Assembly (NCBI GenBank): GCA_018398765.1
Contig: JAHBMJ010000848.1
Coordinates: 1,667-39,608, forward strand
Direction of reading: 5' to 3'
DNA from: Chromera velia
Taxonomy: Eukaryota > Sar > Chromeraceae
DNA length: 37,942 nt
Shown here: positions 22,279 to 32,710 of the stretch, in pieces
How positions within the stretch are numbered: position 1 is the stretch's first letter
How the letters are laid out: each line of letters opens with the position of its first letter
Program-made: the position numbers and the translations under genes
Notes under the pieces: model-generated
Databases searched by the model: none
Seen by the model: the letters and a program-made list of their open reading frames with translations, nothing else
What the model was told of the DNA's origin: nothing

Positions 22279-23880
22279 TTAACAAAGAACAGTAAAAAGA
22301 AAGAAAGTTCTTTCATTCCATAATGCGATCAATGAAGGACTCCTCGAATGAGTAATGATATCAGAAAAAACCTTCACGAGAAAACGAAAAGGCCAACAAA
22401 GAAGAAAGCATTCAAGAAAAAGAAAAGTCAGTTCATCAATAAAAACATAAGCAGGGGCATTACAGGAAAGCAAAGAACGCAATACATTCAAACTCATCTG
22501 TCCGATCATTCCTTGCAACCAAGAAATGCAAAAAAAACCATGGATGAATCTAACTCTCTTCAGAGTAGGGAAAGGAGGGAATAGAAGAGCATTATTGAAA
22601 TCATGGAGGCAAAAAAATGAAAAAGCACAAAGGTCATGATACCATTCGACGAGAGCATCCCGATTAGGGTTTGCAGCTGCAAAAAGCAAAACAGAGGGTG
22701 CTTGTTAGAGAAAAAAAATCTGAAGCCCCAGCACCGTGGAGCCTTCCCGCCTTTCTAAGACACATTCAGGACTGTAAAGGTCTTCCTGTAAAAGTAAAGC
22801 AGGAGAGCTCCCATCCTAAAGACTCATTACATCAGAAGAAGCACAGCCAGCAAAACGAATAAAAAGAGAGCGGTCATCTATATATCATACACCAAACCAT
22901 GACTTGTCTTCCCAAGATAAAACAGAGAAAGAATCAGTAACCGAGAACTCCTGCTAGGCTGCAAAGAATCTTGCCCCCCCAGGAGAGCATGGACTCCCCT
23001 GAGGGAAGCCTTCCTTCTGTCGAATCAGTCGTCCATGAATATGAATCAGATTAGTATGAAAATCAAGGTCAACGATCTCCAATAGGATATCAATAGGGTA
23101 TGAAATGGTATCTGTGAATCTGTTGTGAGAGGATAAGAAGGCAGCAGGCTTTACATATTGTCTGCGTGATACCCATGCCTCTCCACATGCCCCCCCAGCC
23201 TCCTTCTTACAAAAAGGACGGAACTTCGGCAGAACAATATATTTGTGTCGAGATTCAGCCTTCACCTTCACGACGAACTTTCTAAGTGACAACAAAAAGG
23301 CATCGCGTGGGAGGGAGGGGAAGAAAGCCTTGATGTCATTAACAACCATCTTAATGTGATCAACAGGCCAATCAGGCTTCAGCAAAAGCCGTTCAGACCG
23401 ATCAGCGGAACGTCCATACCCGGCGTTGAATTCAGACACACATTCCTAAAAAGAAAAAGTCGAGTTCAAGTTACAGTGAGGACCGAAGTAACGAAGCAGG
23501 CCATTCAAACATTTACATGTAAAGGAAAAAAAAGACTTACATCTATGCAAAGTATATGAGACAAGCGGGCGATATTTGATAAACGACCAGGTCGCAAGCA
23601 ACCGACCATCGTCCCCCCAAGACTTCCTCTTTGTTCATAAAAGACCAGTCCCAAAACGTAAAAGAAAAGACTTCAAGGCAGCAGACTGGTCTGCAATGCC
23701 ACTCGCCAGATCATTAACAGCGCAATCAAGGTCCGCCTGTTGTAAGAAGGGATACGATCAGTTATCGATGAAAGCCGCTCTTACAGCTTAGCTGTACTTC
23801 CGTATACATAGAAAGGCCAGATCACCCCGAGCCTTATCCACCAGGACAACAGCCAACGCATCCAACAATTTTTTTACTAT
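22279..23880 (-). pseudogene. decayed reverse transcriptase
   Basis: The minus-strand frame from 23439 down to 22279 is a single frame broken only by stop codons (near 22954, 22890, 22815 and 22700). It has motif A as VVNDIKAFFPSLP (Asp codon 23337-23335), motif B as GFPQGSPCSP (near 23010) and motif C as YIDD (22884-22873). A later strand reads LYSPECVLERREGSTVLGLQ. Upstream, in other frames, 23500-23880 gives FIKYRPLVSYTLH and an LVDKARGDLAFLC segment expected N-terminal to motif A. This looks like the RT type found in many protist genomes with the DIK.FF..ip and G.P.GSPlSP motifs. No endonuclease was seen. Confidence 0.75.
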
Positions 23881-24070
23881 CCCAGCCTTCTTTGCCGAGT
23901 GGCTCTGCCCGTGATATTCTTTTTGAAGTGAGTAACTAGTGAATAAATATATTCTGTGATTAAACACCTTTGAACACCCGCTAACATACTGAAATACGCT
24001 GGAAAAAAATACAAAAACTAAAAGTGCAGTATCAAAAACTGCAAATTTATGTTAACTAAAAGTGGATTTA

Positions 24071-24350
24071 TTTTTGAACTAGGGGTGATCCCAATACATT
24101 TATTTATATTAAAGTGGTGATGATTTCACTTTAAATAAATAATTTAAAACATTAAAACACTTAAAGAAGAAAAGTTGGAAGTAGAACTGAAAGAAAAGAT
24201 CACTTTTCTAGCATTCTTTGCGAGGTAGTTTTAAAGTGTTCAAAACTTATTATAAATTAAAGGGAAAATTTTAAAGTTTACAGTTAAAGTGGGGGTATCA
24301 TCACTTTATTTAAAAATTTAAAACTATTGGGATCACGCCTAGTTTTTGAA
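24071..24350. mobile_element. 264 bp MITE with TIRs and 8 bp target duplication
   Basis: The element is 24079-24342. The left end CTAGGGGTGATCCCAATA pairs with the right end, whose reverse complement is CTAGGCGTGATCCCAATA (17 of 18). The flanks are a perfect direct duplication, TTTTTGAA at 24071-24078 and 24343-24350. The interior is AT-rich with ACTTTAAAGTG-type palindromes and no coding frame. The termini match those of the 31271-32538 element (CTAGG[CG][GA]TG). The 8 bp duplication suggests the hAT superfamily, with P and Merlin as alternatives. Confidence 0.88.
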
Positions 24351-24550
24351 TTTAATTCAGATTCATCACTTTAAAGTGAACCGGGACTGAACCCTGAATA
24401 TTTTCTTATGCAAGGCTAAGGACTAAAGAAAAAAATTAAAAATATATATATACATGTGAAGGCAATCTTTAATTGCTGGAGCACTACAATATGTCTGACT
24501 TGACATCTCAACTCTTACAGAAGTTAGACATCTGACTCATGATCTGAGCG

Positions 24551-24898
24551 ATCTTATTGCGGTTTTTTGATTTAATTATTATTCTTCTATCAAAAAATTT
24601 GATTGATTGGTCAAACTTTATGATGATTGCCCTTTTCAGCATTCAGTCGATTGGAGCTGGGCCTTTTCTTCTCTTCTCAGAGAGTCTTCACAAAATTATG
24701 GCCCGGTTTGGAGTATCACAAAGAAGAGACAGGTGGATAGAGAATTCTAGGGGGAATCGGATCCACCCTGGTGCTCCGTTCATATCAGAGACAGTCCATC
24801 ACAGACTCACAAATCAGTATTCTCTTTTTTTCTTCATTCGTTTTTCCCCAATATTTTGGATCCAGAAAGCTGTGCACGATTTCAAAAAATACGAATGA
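24551..24898 (+). other. open frame without recognisable product
   Basis: A 113-codon plus-strand frame with a hydrophobic start. Sequence is AT-rich and I recognise no motif. It may be chance. Confidence 0.15.
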
Positions 24899-25957
24899 GA
24901 CAGTTTTTCACGAGTTTATATTTTTTTCCCTCTACCTTCTTCACAATCAAGTCACGATGATTTGTGAGAGCCTTCTTCAGTCCTTGAATACTCCCATGAA
25001 TCTTGCAATTTATAATATAAATGCCATTTTTTTTTACAATCTCCTTAAATCTCTTGTACAAGAGGCCCGTCATAACGAAAAGTTGCTTTAAGATCTCTTC
25101 AAGCTGATCAAGAGATACTTTTTTCCCCCAATATTGAGCACATAAAGACGTAAAAATCTTTCCCACGTTTTCTGTTTGAGGGTCCTGAAGCCTTCCTTGC
25201 CACTCCACGCCAACGCCAGACCGGTCTCCCAGGTGCAACCTCTGGGCTCTGTTATCCAGATTCAGAGATATCTAGAGATATCACGGGCACTTCAAAACAT
25301 GTGTGTACGCAGACCTTGACCCGAATATCATTAGCCTCTGCAGTCATAGGACAGTTCGTCACAAGCCATCCGTTTCTGTTCAGATTTCTGTAAATAAACG
25401 GGCCCTTGCCCTCAGTGTCCAATCTGAATCTGCTGAGGCTCTGTATCATAGAATGATCAAGATAGAGTGCCAAGAGGTTAACGAATTGAATGGAGGTTAA
25501 CGAACTGATGGAACGGGGGATTCTCGATCGCTAAAAGTAGAGGTCTGCCCCAACAAGAATGTTCTCAGCGGTCACACGGAAAGTTTTATCTCCGTAAGCA
25601 CTTCTTAACTTCTTGTCAGGCATAGAGAAGGAAACGCCTTGAGGACAATCGGGTTACACCACCCCTTGCCTGTCTTTTAGCTGGGATGGAGTCAACAGCT
25701 GCGACCTCAAAATCTCATTTGCCTTCGTTGTTTCATACACCAGGCAACTGAACGATTTCCAGCGACTGTCATCACTTTGCAACGCTTCCTTTTGGGTGGT
25801 GCAAAAGTATTGCCCATCTTTTCTTGTAACCTCCTGTGATGATGTCATTTTCCCGTAAGTTTAACAAACAACGAAAGAGTGATGTTTGCCACTCAAAATT
25901 TAGAGTATTCGCATTTCCGAAGATTGTAGATAAAAAATTTTGGAGCCTCAAGTACAA
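24882..25957 (-). pseudogene. decayed unidentified ORF, minus strand
   Basis: Three frames chain into about 340 residues. 25957-25772 includes DIITGGYKKRWAILLHHPKG. A shift leads to 25848-25252, one frame with only two internal stops, including VYETTKANEILRSQLLTPSQ and FRVTAENILVGADLYF. After another shift near 25240, 25238-24882 carries a Lys-rich, helix-like tail. Protein-like composition in an otherwise AT-rich desert argues for a dead gene, perhaps from a mobile element. I do not recognise the family. Confidence 0.4.
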
Positions 25958-26112
25958 TTCAGGTGCCCCACATTACAGTGTCCCCAACTTCATTTGAGGA
26001 GAGAAGCATGCAGGAAGTCTTGGACAGGGTGGCAATGGTTTGAGTTTGATATCGACCTGCACGTAGATTTTGAATGTAGTACGTCAATTAACAAATGCAC
26101 CACGCGGGGCCG

Positions 26113-26503
26113 GCCATGCATGCTGCGCATGACCCCGGAAAGCGAAGCGGGGGGCACTTACAAAACAGAAATATACCCCAGCCCGCGCATGCATGCAGTG
26201 TCTTTCGCCAAAAACCTGGCCCCGAAAGGCTGAATTTGCGTTATGCGTGCGTCAGATGGGGTGTTTACCCCCGGGTTTTTTTCCAGGAGGGGGCTCAGGG
26301 GGGGAGAGTTCCGCGGCTTTTCCCGTGAGGGGGTNNNNNNNNNNNNNNNNNNNNNNNGGGGGTCGACTGGCCGGCGTGCGTCAATCGTGCAGTACGTTGT
26401 ACACAATTGTCACATTTTTCTTGCTTTCCAGGGCCGTTCGCAAGCTTGCTTGCATCAGATGCAGCGGCCGCGGCGCGCGCGCGCGATCCATGCATGCATG
26501 GCC
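26113..26503. promoter_or_regulatory. three TGCATGC motifs upstream of the dehydratase gene
   Basis: CATGCATGC occurs near 26115, GCATGCATGC near 26187 and CATGCATGCATG near 26489, 240-615 bases before the start codon. TGCATGCA is a known target of some ApiAP2 factors in apicomplexans. Functional meaning here is inference. Confidence 0.3.
26335..26357. other. assembly gap (23 N)
   Basis: A run of 23 undetermined bases flanked by G-rich sequence. Confidence 1.
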
Positions 26504-26729
26504 GCGGGATGTCATGGTGCATACATGGTGCAGTCTACCACGCAGACTAATGAAGCGGTAGAAATCAATGTGTATTCAGTAGGTAGATGGCCAGGTGGGT
26601 AGCTGTGCATCATCGTACACTGTGTTCCAGGTCTCAGTTTCGGAGTTGCCTGTAGGTGAGAGTCAGCTGATCCGTCTCCGTCTCTCGATCTGTGAGAGTC
26701 TCAGACAAGAACCTCGGATGCCTTGATGT

Positions 26730-29700
26730 ATGCTCAGTCTGCTGCCAGTCTGGGTCATCCTGACGCTCTTTTCAATCTCAGTCGAGGTTGCTGAGCTGTT
26801 TTCAATCGACAGGAGTGCTCCGCGGAGTGCGTTCCATCTTTTCCGTCCGTCTACGGCCTTGCCCCGTCCCCGTAGTTTGTCCCCGTCTCCAACCACTGCG
26901 TTTGCAGCCATGGACCAGTGTGCGAAGAACACCTGCTCGGGCACCCTTCTGACTGATGAGCAGAAAGCGGAGAAGCTGAAGATGCTGGCAGAGGGATGGG
27001 CCCTGAACGAATCGGGAAAACTCTTCAAGCGAGTGGACTTTCCCAAAAGGCGACGAGACAGCTTTCAAAAGGCCAAACAGCTGGTGGACATGGTATCTGA
27101 AGTGGCTGAGGAGTTCAACCATCACCCGGACATCCGGTCAGCATGTATTGATATGATATGCTGCCTTCTCCACCAGGTCGAGTTCTCTGGGAAAAAAAAA
27201 AAAGTGCCGAAGTGTCCGCAGAGCCCAACCAGACCGGCCAACCTTCTTCTGTCCATCATTCAGTCGACTTCATATTTATGTCACTCCTCTTTCAAAATGA
27301 GATCAACAAGAAGTGCGCCCTCGGCTTCCCTCAGTCATCATTCGTCAACTGCTGCATGCATGCTCAGACATTGACGCACGCACAGATTGCCTCCTACGGA
27401 CCCAGTTCAGACTTCCAAGTGCGAATGATCGAAAGGCAATGTGTGGTTTTTTCGTCAAGCTTTCGAGGTCCACCTGGCAATTTGCCTAACTATTCTGGCC
27501 CTATCAGGACATATGGGATACTCAGGGATGCTCAATACCTTTTCCCAGCTCTCTTTTTTTGTGTTCTGCTGCTCTCTCTCTCTCTTTCTCTCTTCTCTCT
27601 GTGCCTCTCTGCCCACCTGCCTGCCTTTCTGTCAGTCTGTCTGCCTGTCAGTCTGTCTGCAGAGACAAAGAAAAGAGAGAAGCATATAGGTCGTCTAAAG
27701 AAGAAGAAGAAGAAGAAGAAATCAGTATTCTGTTTTGTTGTGTGTCCGTTTGCGTGAAGAGAAGGAAAAGGGAAAGAAGAAGGTACTGTCTGTCTGTCTG
27801 TTTGTCTGTATAAAGTAAAAAAAAGACGATACAGTCTGTCTGTCTGTCTCTCTGTTTGTCTGTCGGAATCCTCCTGGTTATTTTCGAATAGCCTGTTGTC
27901 TTTCCCCGTTTCTTCACAAGGAGGCATTTCCTTGCAGGTCCTTATACCTGTGAGCAGTCACACACACACGCGCACACGCATCCACACACAACACTCGCAC
28001 ATATATGCACACACATACACACACACGCATTCTTTCAATCGGGGCGGGCGGTCAAAAGAAGAGATCCAACCAGAGGAGGGGTTTTTTTTTGCGGTGTGTG
28101 CCTTCAACTGAAAAAGGGAACCCCAGAGCAAGAAATCAAAAGATAAAGGGAACCCCAGAAGAAGAAAGAGGCGAATGGTGAACACGAACCTTGGAGTGAA
28201 GGACCCGAAACGAAAGGAAATAAAGAGAAACGAACCCGTCCAGATGGAAAGAATGTGGAAGTGCACAAGCGTAAGCCTGCACTGGGCAGAGAAGGGCCGC
28301 AGAGTACGCTTAAGGCCTGAAGCTCTGGTACTCTTCCACTGAGAGAGCGCGCCAAAAGAAAAGAAGAAAACAGAAGAGAATGAAAGGAAGGTCCCGTCTG
28401 TCTGTCTGTCTGTCTGTCTGCCTGCCTGTCTGCCTGGCTGCCTACCTGCCTGCCTGCCTGTCTCTCTGTCTGTCTGTCTGTCGGGAGGTGGAGAGACAAG
28501 GGGCACTGAACTCTCACCTTTCGGGCCCCCTGCCCACGCTGTTTGATTGTTGGTTCTGTTCTCTTGTCTTTCTTTCTTTATTTATTTATTTATTTATTTG
28601 TTTAACTCTTTCTTTCATTCTTTCTTTCTTTTTGTCTGTTGTGTTCATGAAGAAAAGAAGGAAGAAGACGAAAGATATAGTCTCTGTCTGTCTGTCTGTC
28701 TGTCTGCCTGGCTGCCTACCTGCCTGCCTGCCTGTCTCTCTCTCTGTCTCTCTGTCTGTCTGTCTGTCTGTCTGTCTGTCGGGAAGAAAAGAAGGGAGAA
28801 GAAGAAACATATAGTCTGTCTGTCGGGAGGTGGAGAGACAAGGGGCACTGAACTCTCACCTTTCGGGCCCCCTGCCCACGCTGTTTGATTGTTGGTTCTG
28901 TTCTCTTGTCTTTCTTTCTTTCTTTATTTATTTGTTTAACTCTTTCTTTCATTCTTTCTTTCTTTTTGTCTGTTGTGTTGAGGAAGAAAAGAAGGAAGAA
29001 GACGAAAGATATAGTCTCTGTCTGTCTGTCTGTCTGTCTGCCTGGCTGCCTACCTGCCTGCCTGCCTGTCTCTCTCTCTGTCTCTCTGTCTGTCTGTCTG
29101 TCTGTCTGTCTGTCGGGAAGAAAAGAAGGGAGAAGAAGAAACATATAGTCTGTCTGTCGGGAGGTGGAGAGACAAGGGGCACTGAACTCTCACCTTTCGG
29201 GCCCCCTGCCCACGCTGTCTGATTGTTGGTTCTGTTCTCTTGTCTTTCTTTCTTTATTTATTTGTTTAACTCTTTCTTTCTTTCATTCTTTCTTTCTTTT
29301 TGTCTGTTGTGTTCATGAAGAAAAGAAGGAAGAAGACGAAAGATATAGTCTCTGTCTGTCTGTCTGTCTGTCTGCCTGGCTGCCTACCTGCCTGCCTGCC
29401 TGTCTCTCTCTCTGTCTCTCTGTCTGTCTGTCTGTCTGTCTGTCTGTCGGGAAGAAAAGAAGGGAGAAGAAGAAACATATAGTCTGTCTGTCGGGAGGTG
29501 GAGAGACAAGGGGCACTGAACTCTCACCTTTCGGGCCCCCTGCCCACGCTGTTTGATTGTTGGTTCTGTTCTCTTGTCTTTCTTTCTTTCTTTGTTTAAC
29601 TCTTTCTTTCTTTCATTCTTTCTTTCTTTTTGTCTGTTGTGTTGAGGAAGAAAAGAAGGAAGAAGACGAAAGATATAGTCTCTGTCTGTTTGTCTGTTTG

Positions 29701-30853
29701 TCTGTTTGTCTGTCTGTCTGTCTATCTGTCTGTCTGTCTGTCTGTCTGCATGTCGTCCCTCCAGCCCAATCTCGTCCTGTACTCTTCCTCCTTCTTGATC
29801 GCTTCTGTGTCTCTCTCGCTGTCTGTGTGGGACGTGCCCCCCCACCCTCACCCCCCCTCTCTAAAAACGACGGCGCCTGCCTGTGTTCTTGTGTTTGTCG
29901 TATGGTTCTGTTTTTGTGTTTTTGTTTGTTTTTTCCCTTTACTATGTCTCCTTGCCTTGTGGACTTCAACTGATCACGTGACAGACAACTCATCGGGGGA
30001 ACAGATACGGCAACGGGAGCTCTCCTTCAGGCCCCCTTCCGCGTTAATTGTCTGGTTGTTTGCGTGTCGGTGTTTTCTTTGATTGCCCGCCTGATGTTTC
30101 TTTCTTTTTTGATTCTTTACCTGAAAGGAAAGAACAAAGAAAAAGAAAACAAGAAGGCGGATACTCTGTCAGGTCAAAAGGGAGGGAGAAGAAGAAACAT
30201 ATAGTCTGTGTGTCACGTGAAAAGAATCAGGGAATTAAAGAAAGGTGTGCCTTTTGAGATTTTGGGGAGCTTCGTTAGCAAAGAAACGGCAACACAGCAA
30301 AAGAAGAATTCGGATGAATATGGCTCCCCGGACCGAAACAAGAAGTCAGAAAGAAAGGAGAGAGAGAGAGAGAGCACAAGAAGAATACGGTGCCCCCCCG
30401 TACCCCCTCTCCCTCCCTGCCTTCAGAGTACTCGACAGTGCCTGTTCCCCTTCATAATTGTTTGAATTTGGTTGGAATCCGGTGTACTATCGCTGTCTTT
30501 CTCTTCTTTTGTGGGGAAGCAGCAGGAAGCAGGGTATGGCTTCAGAGAAATCCTGTCAGGAGGTGTAGAGGCACTTACTGTACAGCGTCGGGCCCCTGCC
30601 CGAGTTGACACAGTGGCTTTTGTCGTCGACTCTTTCTTTCGCTCCTTCTTTGTTTGTTTATCCTTTGTGTGGAGAGAAACACGTTCTTACCTATCTGTCT
30701 GTCTGTCTGTCGCTTTCAATTAACACGTGCAGGTTTGGCTGGGGGTACGTGGAGATTGAGTACTTCACTCACACCGTGAACGGAGTGACGGAAAGCGACT
30801 TCACCATGGCAGCGCACATCGACGCCCGAATGGCGGCAAATGCAGCCAGTTGA
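26730..30853 (+). CDS. pterin-4a-carbinolamine dehydratase (PCD/DCoH family), two exons
   Basis: Exons 26730-27136 and 30733-30853 join in phase within an Arg codon (CG|G), giving 175 residues. The domain starts near residue 61 (MDQCAKNTCSGTLLTDEQKA) and carries the family signature FNHHPDI. Across the junction comes FGWGYVEIEYFTH, then the GVTESDF turn (TH..gGlT..D) and a final helix. The histidine pair and the TH histidine are the expected active-site residues. The enzyme dehydrates 4a-hydroxytetrahydropterin to recycle the cofactor of aromatic amino acid hydroxylases; some relatives have other roles. Residues 1-60 are extra to the ~100-residue family: a hydrophobic stretch (LLPVWVILTLFSI), then a Ser/Arg/Pro-rich part with few acidic residues. 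This resembles a signal peptide plus transit peptide for a complex plastid. The internal Met at 26910 could give a cytosolic form. Confidence 0.88.
27780..27860. repeat. (TGTC)n tracts in the dehydratase intron
   Basis: Two short TGTC arrays separated by an A-rich stretch (AAAAAAAAGACGATACAG). GAA repeats lie just upstream at 27700-27720. Confidence 0.85.
28390..29755. repeat. ~334 bp tandem repeat, four copies, in the dehydratase intron
   Basis: The segment GGGAGGTGGAGAGACAAG recurs at 28483, 28825, 29159 and 29493, spacing 342, 334 and 334. Each unit combines a conserved ~80 bp block, a TTTC/TTTA tract, a GAAGAAAAGAAGGAAGAAG block and TGTC/TGCC arrays. The last copy diverges into TGTTTGTC units. 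Degenerate relatives of the conserved block are visible near 30187 and 30555-30600. Frames through it are repeat artefacts (Cys-Leu-Ser-Val or Asp-Arg-Gln-Thr runs). Confidence 0.93.
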
Positions 30854-31262
30854 ATGTGATTAGAGTGTGAATCATTGATGTCTATGTTAAAACGTGTAAA
30901 AGCCTGAAGTCCAAAGCAAATCGTACGCGGCTTCCAAGGCGGCTCCGCGCCTGCGGGCCGCGGCGCGGACTTTCAAGTCTATCCGTTAGAGCAAAAAAAA
31001 AATTCAAGTGGCTTGTACTATAAGCCTTGGAGTGTCAGGGACGTAAATAGTGTGTCACCGCAAAACATTCTGAAGTAATACAGAAGTATGTTATGTTCCA
31101 ATGATTCCTGTTAATTTCTTGATACTACAATAGTAATGAATTTAAAAAAATTAAAAGATTGAATTTATCGAAAGAAATACATGATATACCACTGGCATAT
31201 ATATCTAAAACTTAAGTAAAAGACTAAAACAATATTAGTTGTAGACCCGGTTACTAGACCGG
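30854..31262. other. intergenic, no gene seen
   Basis: AT-rich apart from a GC-rich patch at 30940-30970. An A run at 30993-31002 is present. No frame or element boundary was supported. Confidence 0.5.
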
Positions 31263-32546
31263 CTTTTCATCTAGGCGTGGTTTATACATAAAGACATACA
31301 TTAAATTCTGTCCATCAAGAATGTATGTATATATGTATGTATGTAATGTATGTAAACTAATGTTGTAAAAGTCATTTTCAAAATGAAATTCCTGACAAAG
31401 CCTGAAACAATGCCACTTAAGTTTCTAGTCAAGTTCTAGGTCAACTTTATATACTAGTTTGTATAGTGAGTTTAGTAGTTGGTCTGTTACTACTAGTATA
31501 TACTAGTGACAAAGCTGGTGCATGATAAGCTAGGTGATAAACAGGGAGGAGACTATAACATTTCATATAAAAAGCTGCCAAAAAATCTTCAAGTAGGACA
31601 GCTGTGATTTCAAAGAACTTGCAAGCCCGTTCTGGTTTCAATGAGCTCTACTTTCTGCTTTACTAACAGAATGTATCCTGCTAAGTCAGACATTGCGTCT
31701 TCTGGAGCTTCTATCATATTTATACAGAAGCTGAGGCAGAGGCAGAGGGGGTTGAAATCAATACAGAGAATGTTCAGTTCCGTGGTATGGGATTTTATGT
31801 CCCTGAGAAGAAAGAAGGTAAAGAGAAAGAAAGGGGGGAGATCGAAGATGAGGAGGAGGATGATGATGAGTTCGAGGGCTCCTCGGACGAAGCCTTTGAG
31901 AATGAGGATGAACGGTCTTGCGCATCTGGTGAAGAAGATGAAGATGAGGAGAACAAGAAAGAAGGAGACGAGGATGAGGAGGACAAAAAATCGGAGGACG
32001 ACGATATGCAGACCCTCCTTGAGGATGCAGCCGAGACCGTCGAGGAGGAGTGGGATGCATTCTACAAGGACGGGGTTGTGTATTTTGCAGTCGGGGACCA
32101 GCTGATTAATGGCTCTGATGAAGGTGCCATTGCTGCGCACTCTACCAAATTCGGCAAGGTTCTGTGGTTTATTCCCCAGGTCCGTCTTGCCTGGGTAGAT
32201 GGGAAGCCTACAATCGCAGAGGACGCAAAGCATATGTTTTCTTTTGATGAGAAGACTGGTGTGATCGCTGCAGTGTGAAGAGGGGATAGAGGCTGAGATA
32301 GAGGTAGATAGAGGGCCCTTGAGAATTGACAAGTCGACTGCTAATAGAATTTTACATACAAACTATATAATTTATATTAGTATGTATGTGTTACTAGATA
32401 TTTTATTAGAACTAATTTAATAATGAGTTGATTACTCTACTATTTTTTTAAAATGATATTAATATACATTGTGTATACATTATATTCTCCAAGTTCAGAA
32501 TGTATGTAAGAATGTATGTATGTATAAACCATGCCTAGCTTTTCAT
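31263..32546. mobile_element. 1,268 bp TIR transposon with 8 bp target duplication, carrying an ORF
   Basis: The element is 31271-32538. Its left end is CTAGGCGTGGTTTATACATA. The right end's reverse complement is CTAGGCATGGTTTATACATA, 19 of 20 matching. A perfect duplication CTTTTCAT flanks it at 31263-31270 and 32539-32546. Subterminal GTAT/ATGT repeats lie near both ends (31319-31357 and 32497-32525). The ends match the MITE at 24079-24342, so both belong to one family. The interior encodes an acidic protein that does not look like a transposase, so this seems to be a non-autonomous element carrying a captured gene fragment. Confidence 0.9.
31728..32278 (+). CDS. acidic protein ORF inside the TIR element, unknown function
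   Basis: The frame runs to TGA at 32276-32278. It is open from 31685; an ATG lies at 31787, and a plausible CAG acceptor at 31725-31727 would add EAEAEAEGVEINTENVQF upstream. The first half is a long Glu/Asp/Lys-rich run. The second half is compact and protein-like, with WDAFYKDGVVYFAVGDQL, KFGKVLWFIPQVRLAWVDG and FSFDEKTGVIAAV. I recognise no family and see no transposase triad. Upstream exons, if any, were not located. It could be a captured host exon or a small element-encoded protein. Confidence 0.5.
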
Positions 32547-32710
32547 AGTGATCCAAATCGAGTAACAATTCAAGTTTGAGGCAGCTCTGCTACGTTCAGA
32601 GTAACGTTCTGGCTGCGGGCCACGCCTAGCGGCCGCCCTGACTTTTAGACGAAGGAAAAAAATTATGACTTTACATTAAATCCCCCCCCTCCCCCCCTTT
32701 TAAGTGGAAT
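32547..32710. other. spacer with an orphan TIR-like end
   Basis: CCACGCCTAG at 32621-32630 matches the reverse complement of the CTAGGCGTGG element terminus. I found no partner end or target duplication for it. C-rich runs lie at 32683-32698. Confidence 0.3.

Larger units (their letters stand above)
25958..26729. other. GC-rich upstream region of the dehydratase gene, with gap
   Basis: Composition turns GC-rich from about 26100, with an alternating GC tract near 26470-26485. No coding frame was supported. It contains three TGCATGC sites and an assembly gap, and probably includes the promoter. Confidence 0.4.

Noticed and set aside
24157-24300. Coding potential inside the 264 bp MITE
   Set aside because: AT-rich with stops in all frames; consistent with a non-coding element.
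28390-29993. Asp-Arg-Gln-Thr and Cys-Leu-Ser-Val repeat proteins
   Set aside because: Translations of TGTC arrays in the dehydratase intron, present in several frames equally.
27559-30600. Extra exons of the dehydratase inside the 3.6 kb intron
   Set aside because: The two outer exons already make a complete family domain with matching phase; nothing is missing between HHPDI and the following strand.
31610-32332. 240-codon minus-strand frame with hydrophobic runs resembling membrane segments
   Set aside because: It is the complement of the Glu/Asp-rich coding stretch (GAG/GAT gives Leu/Ile on the other strand).
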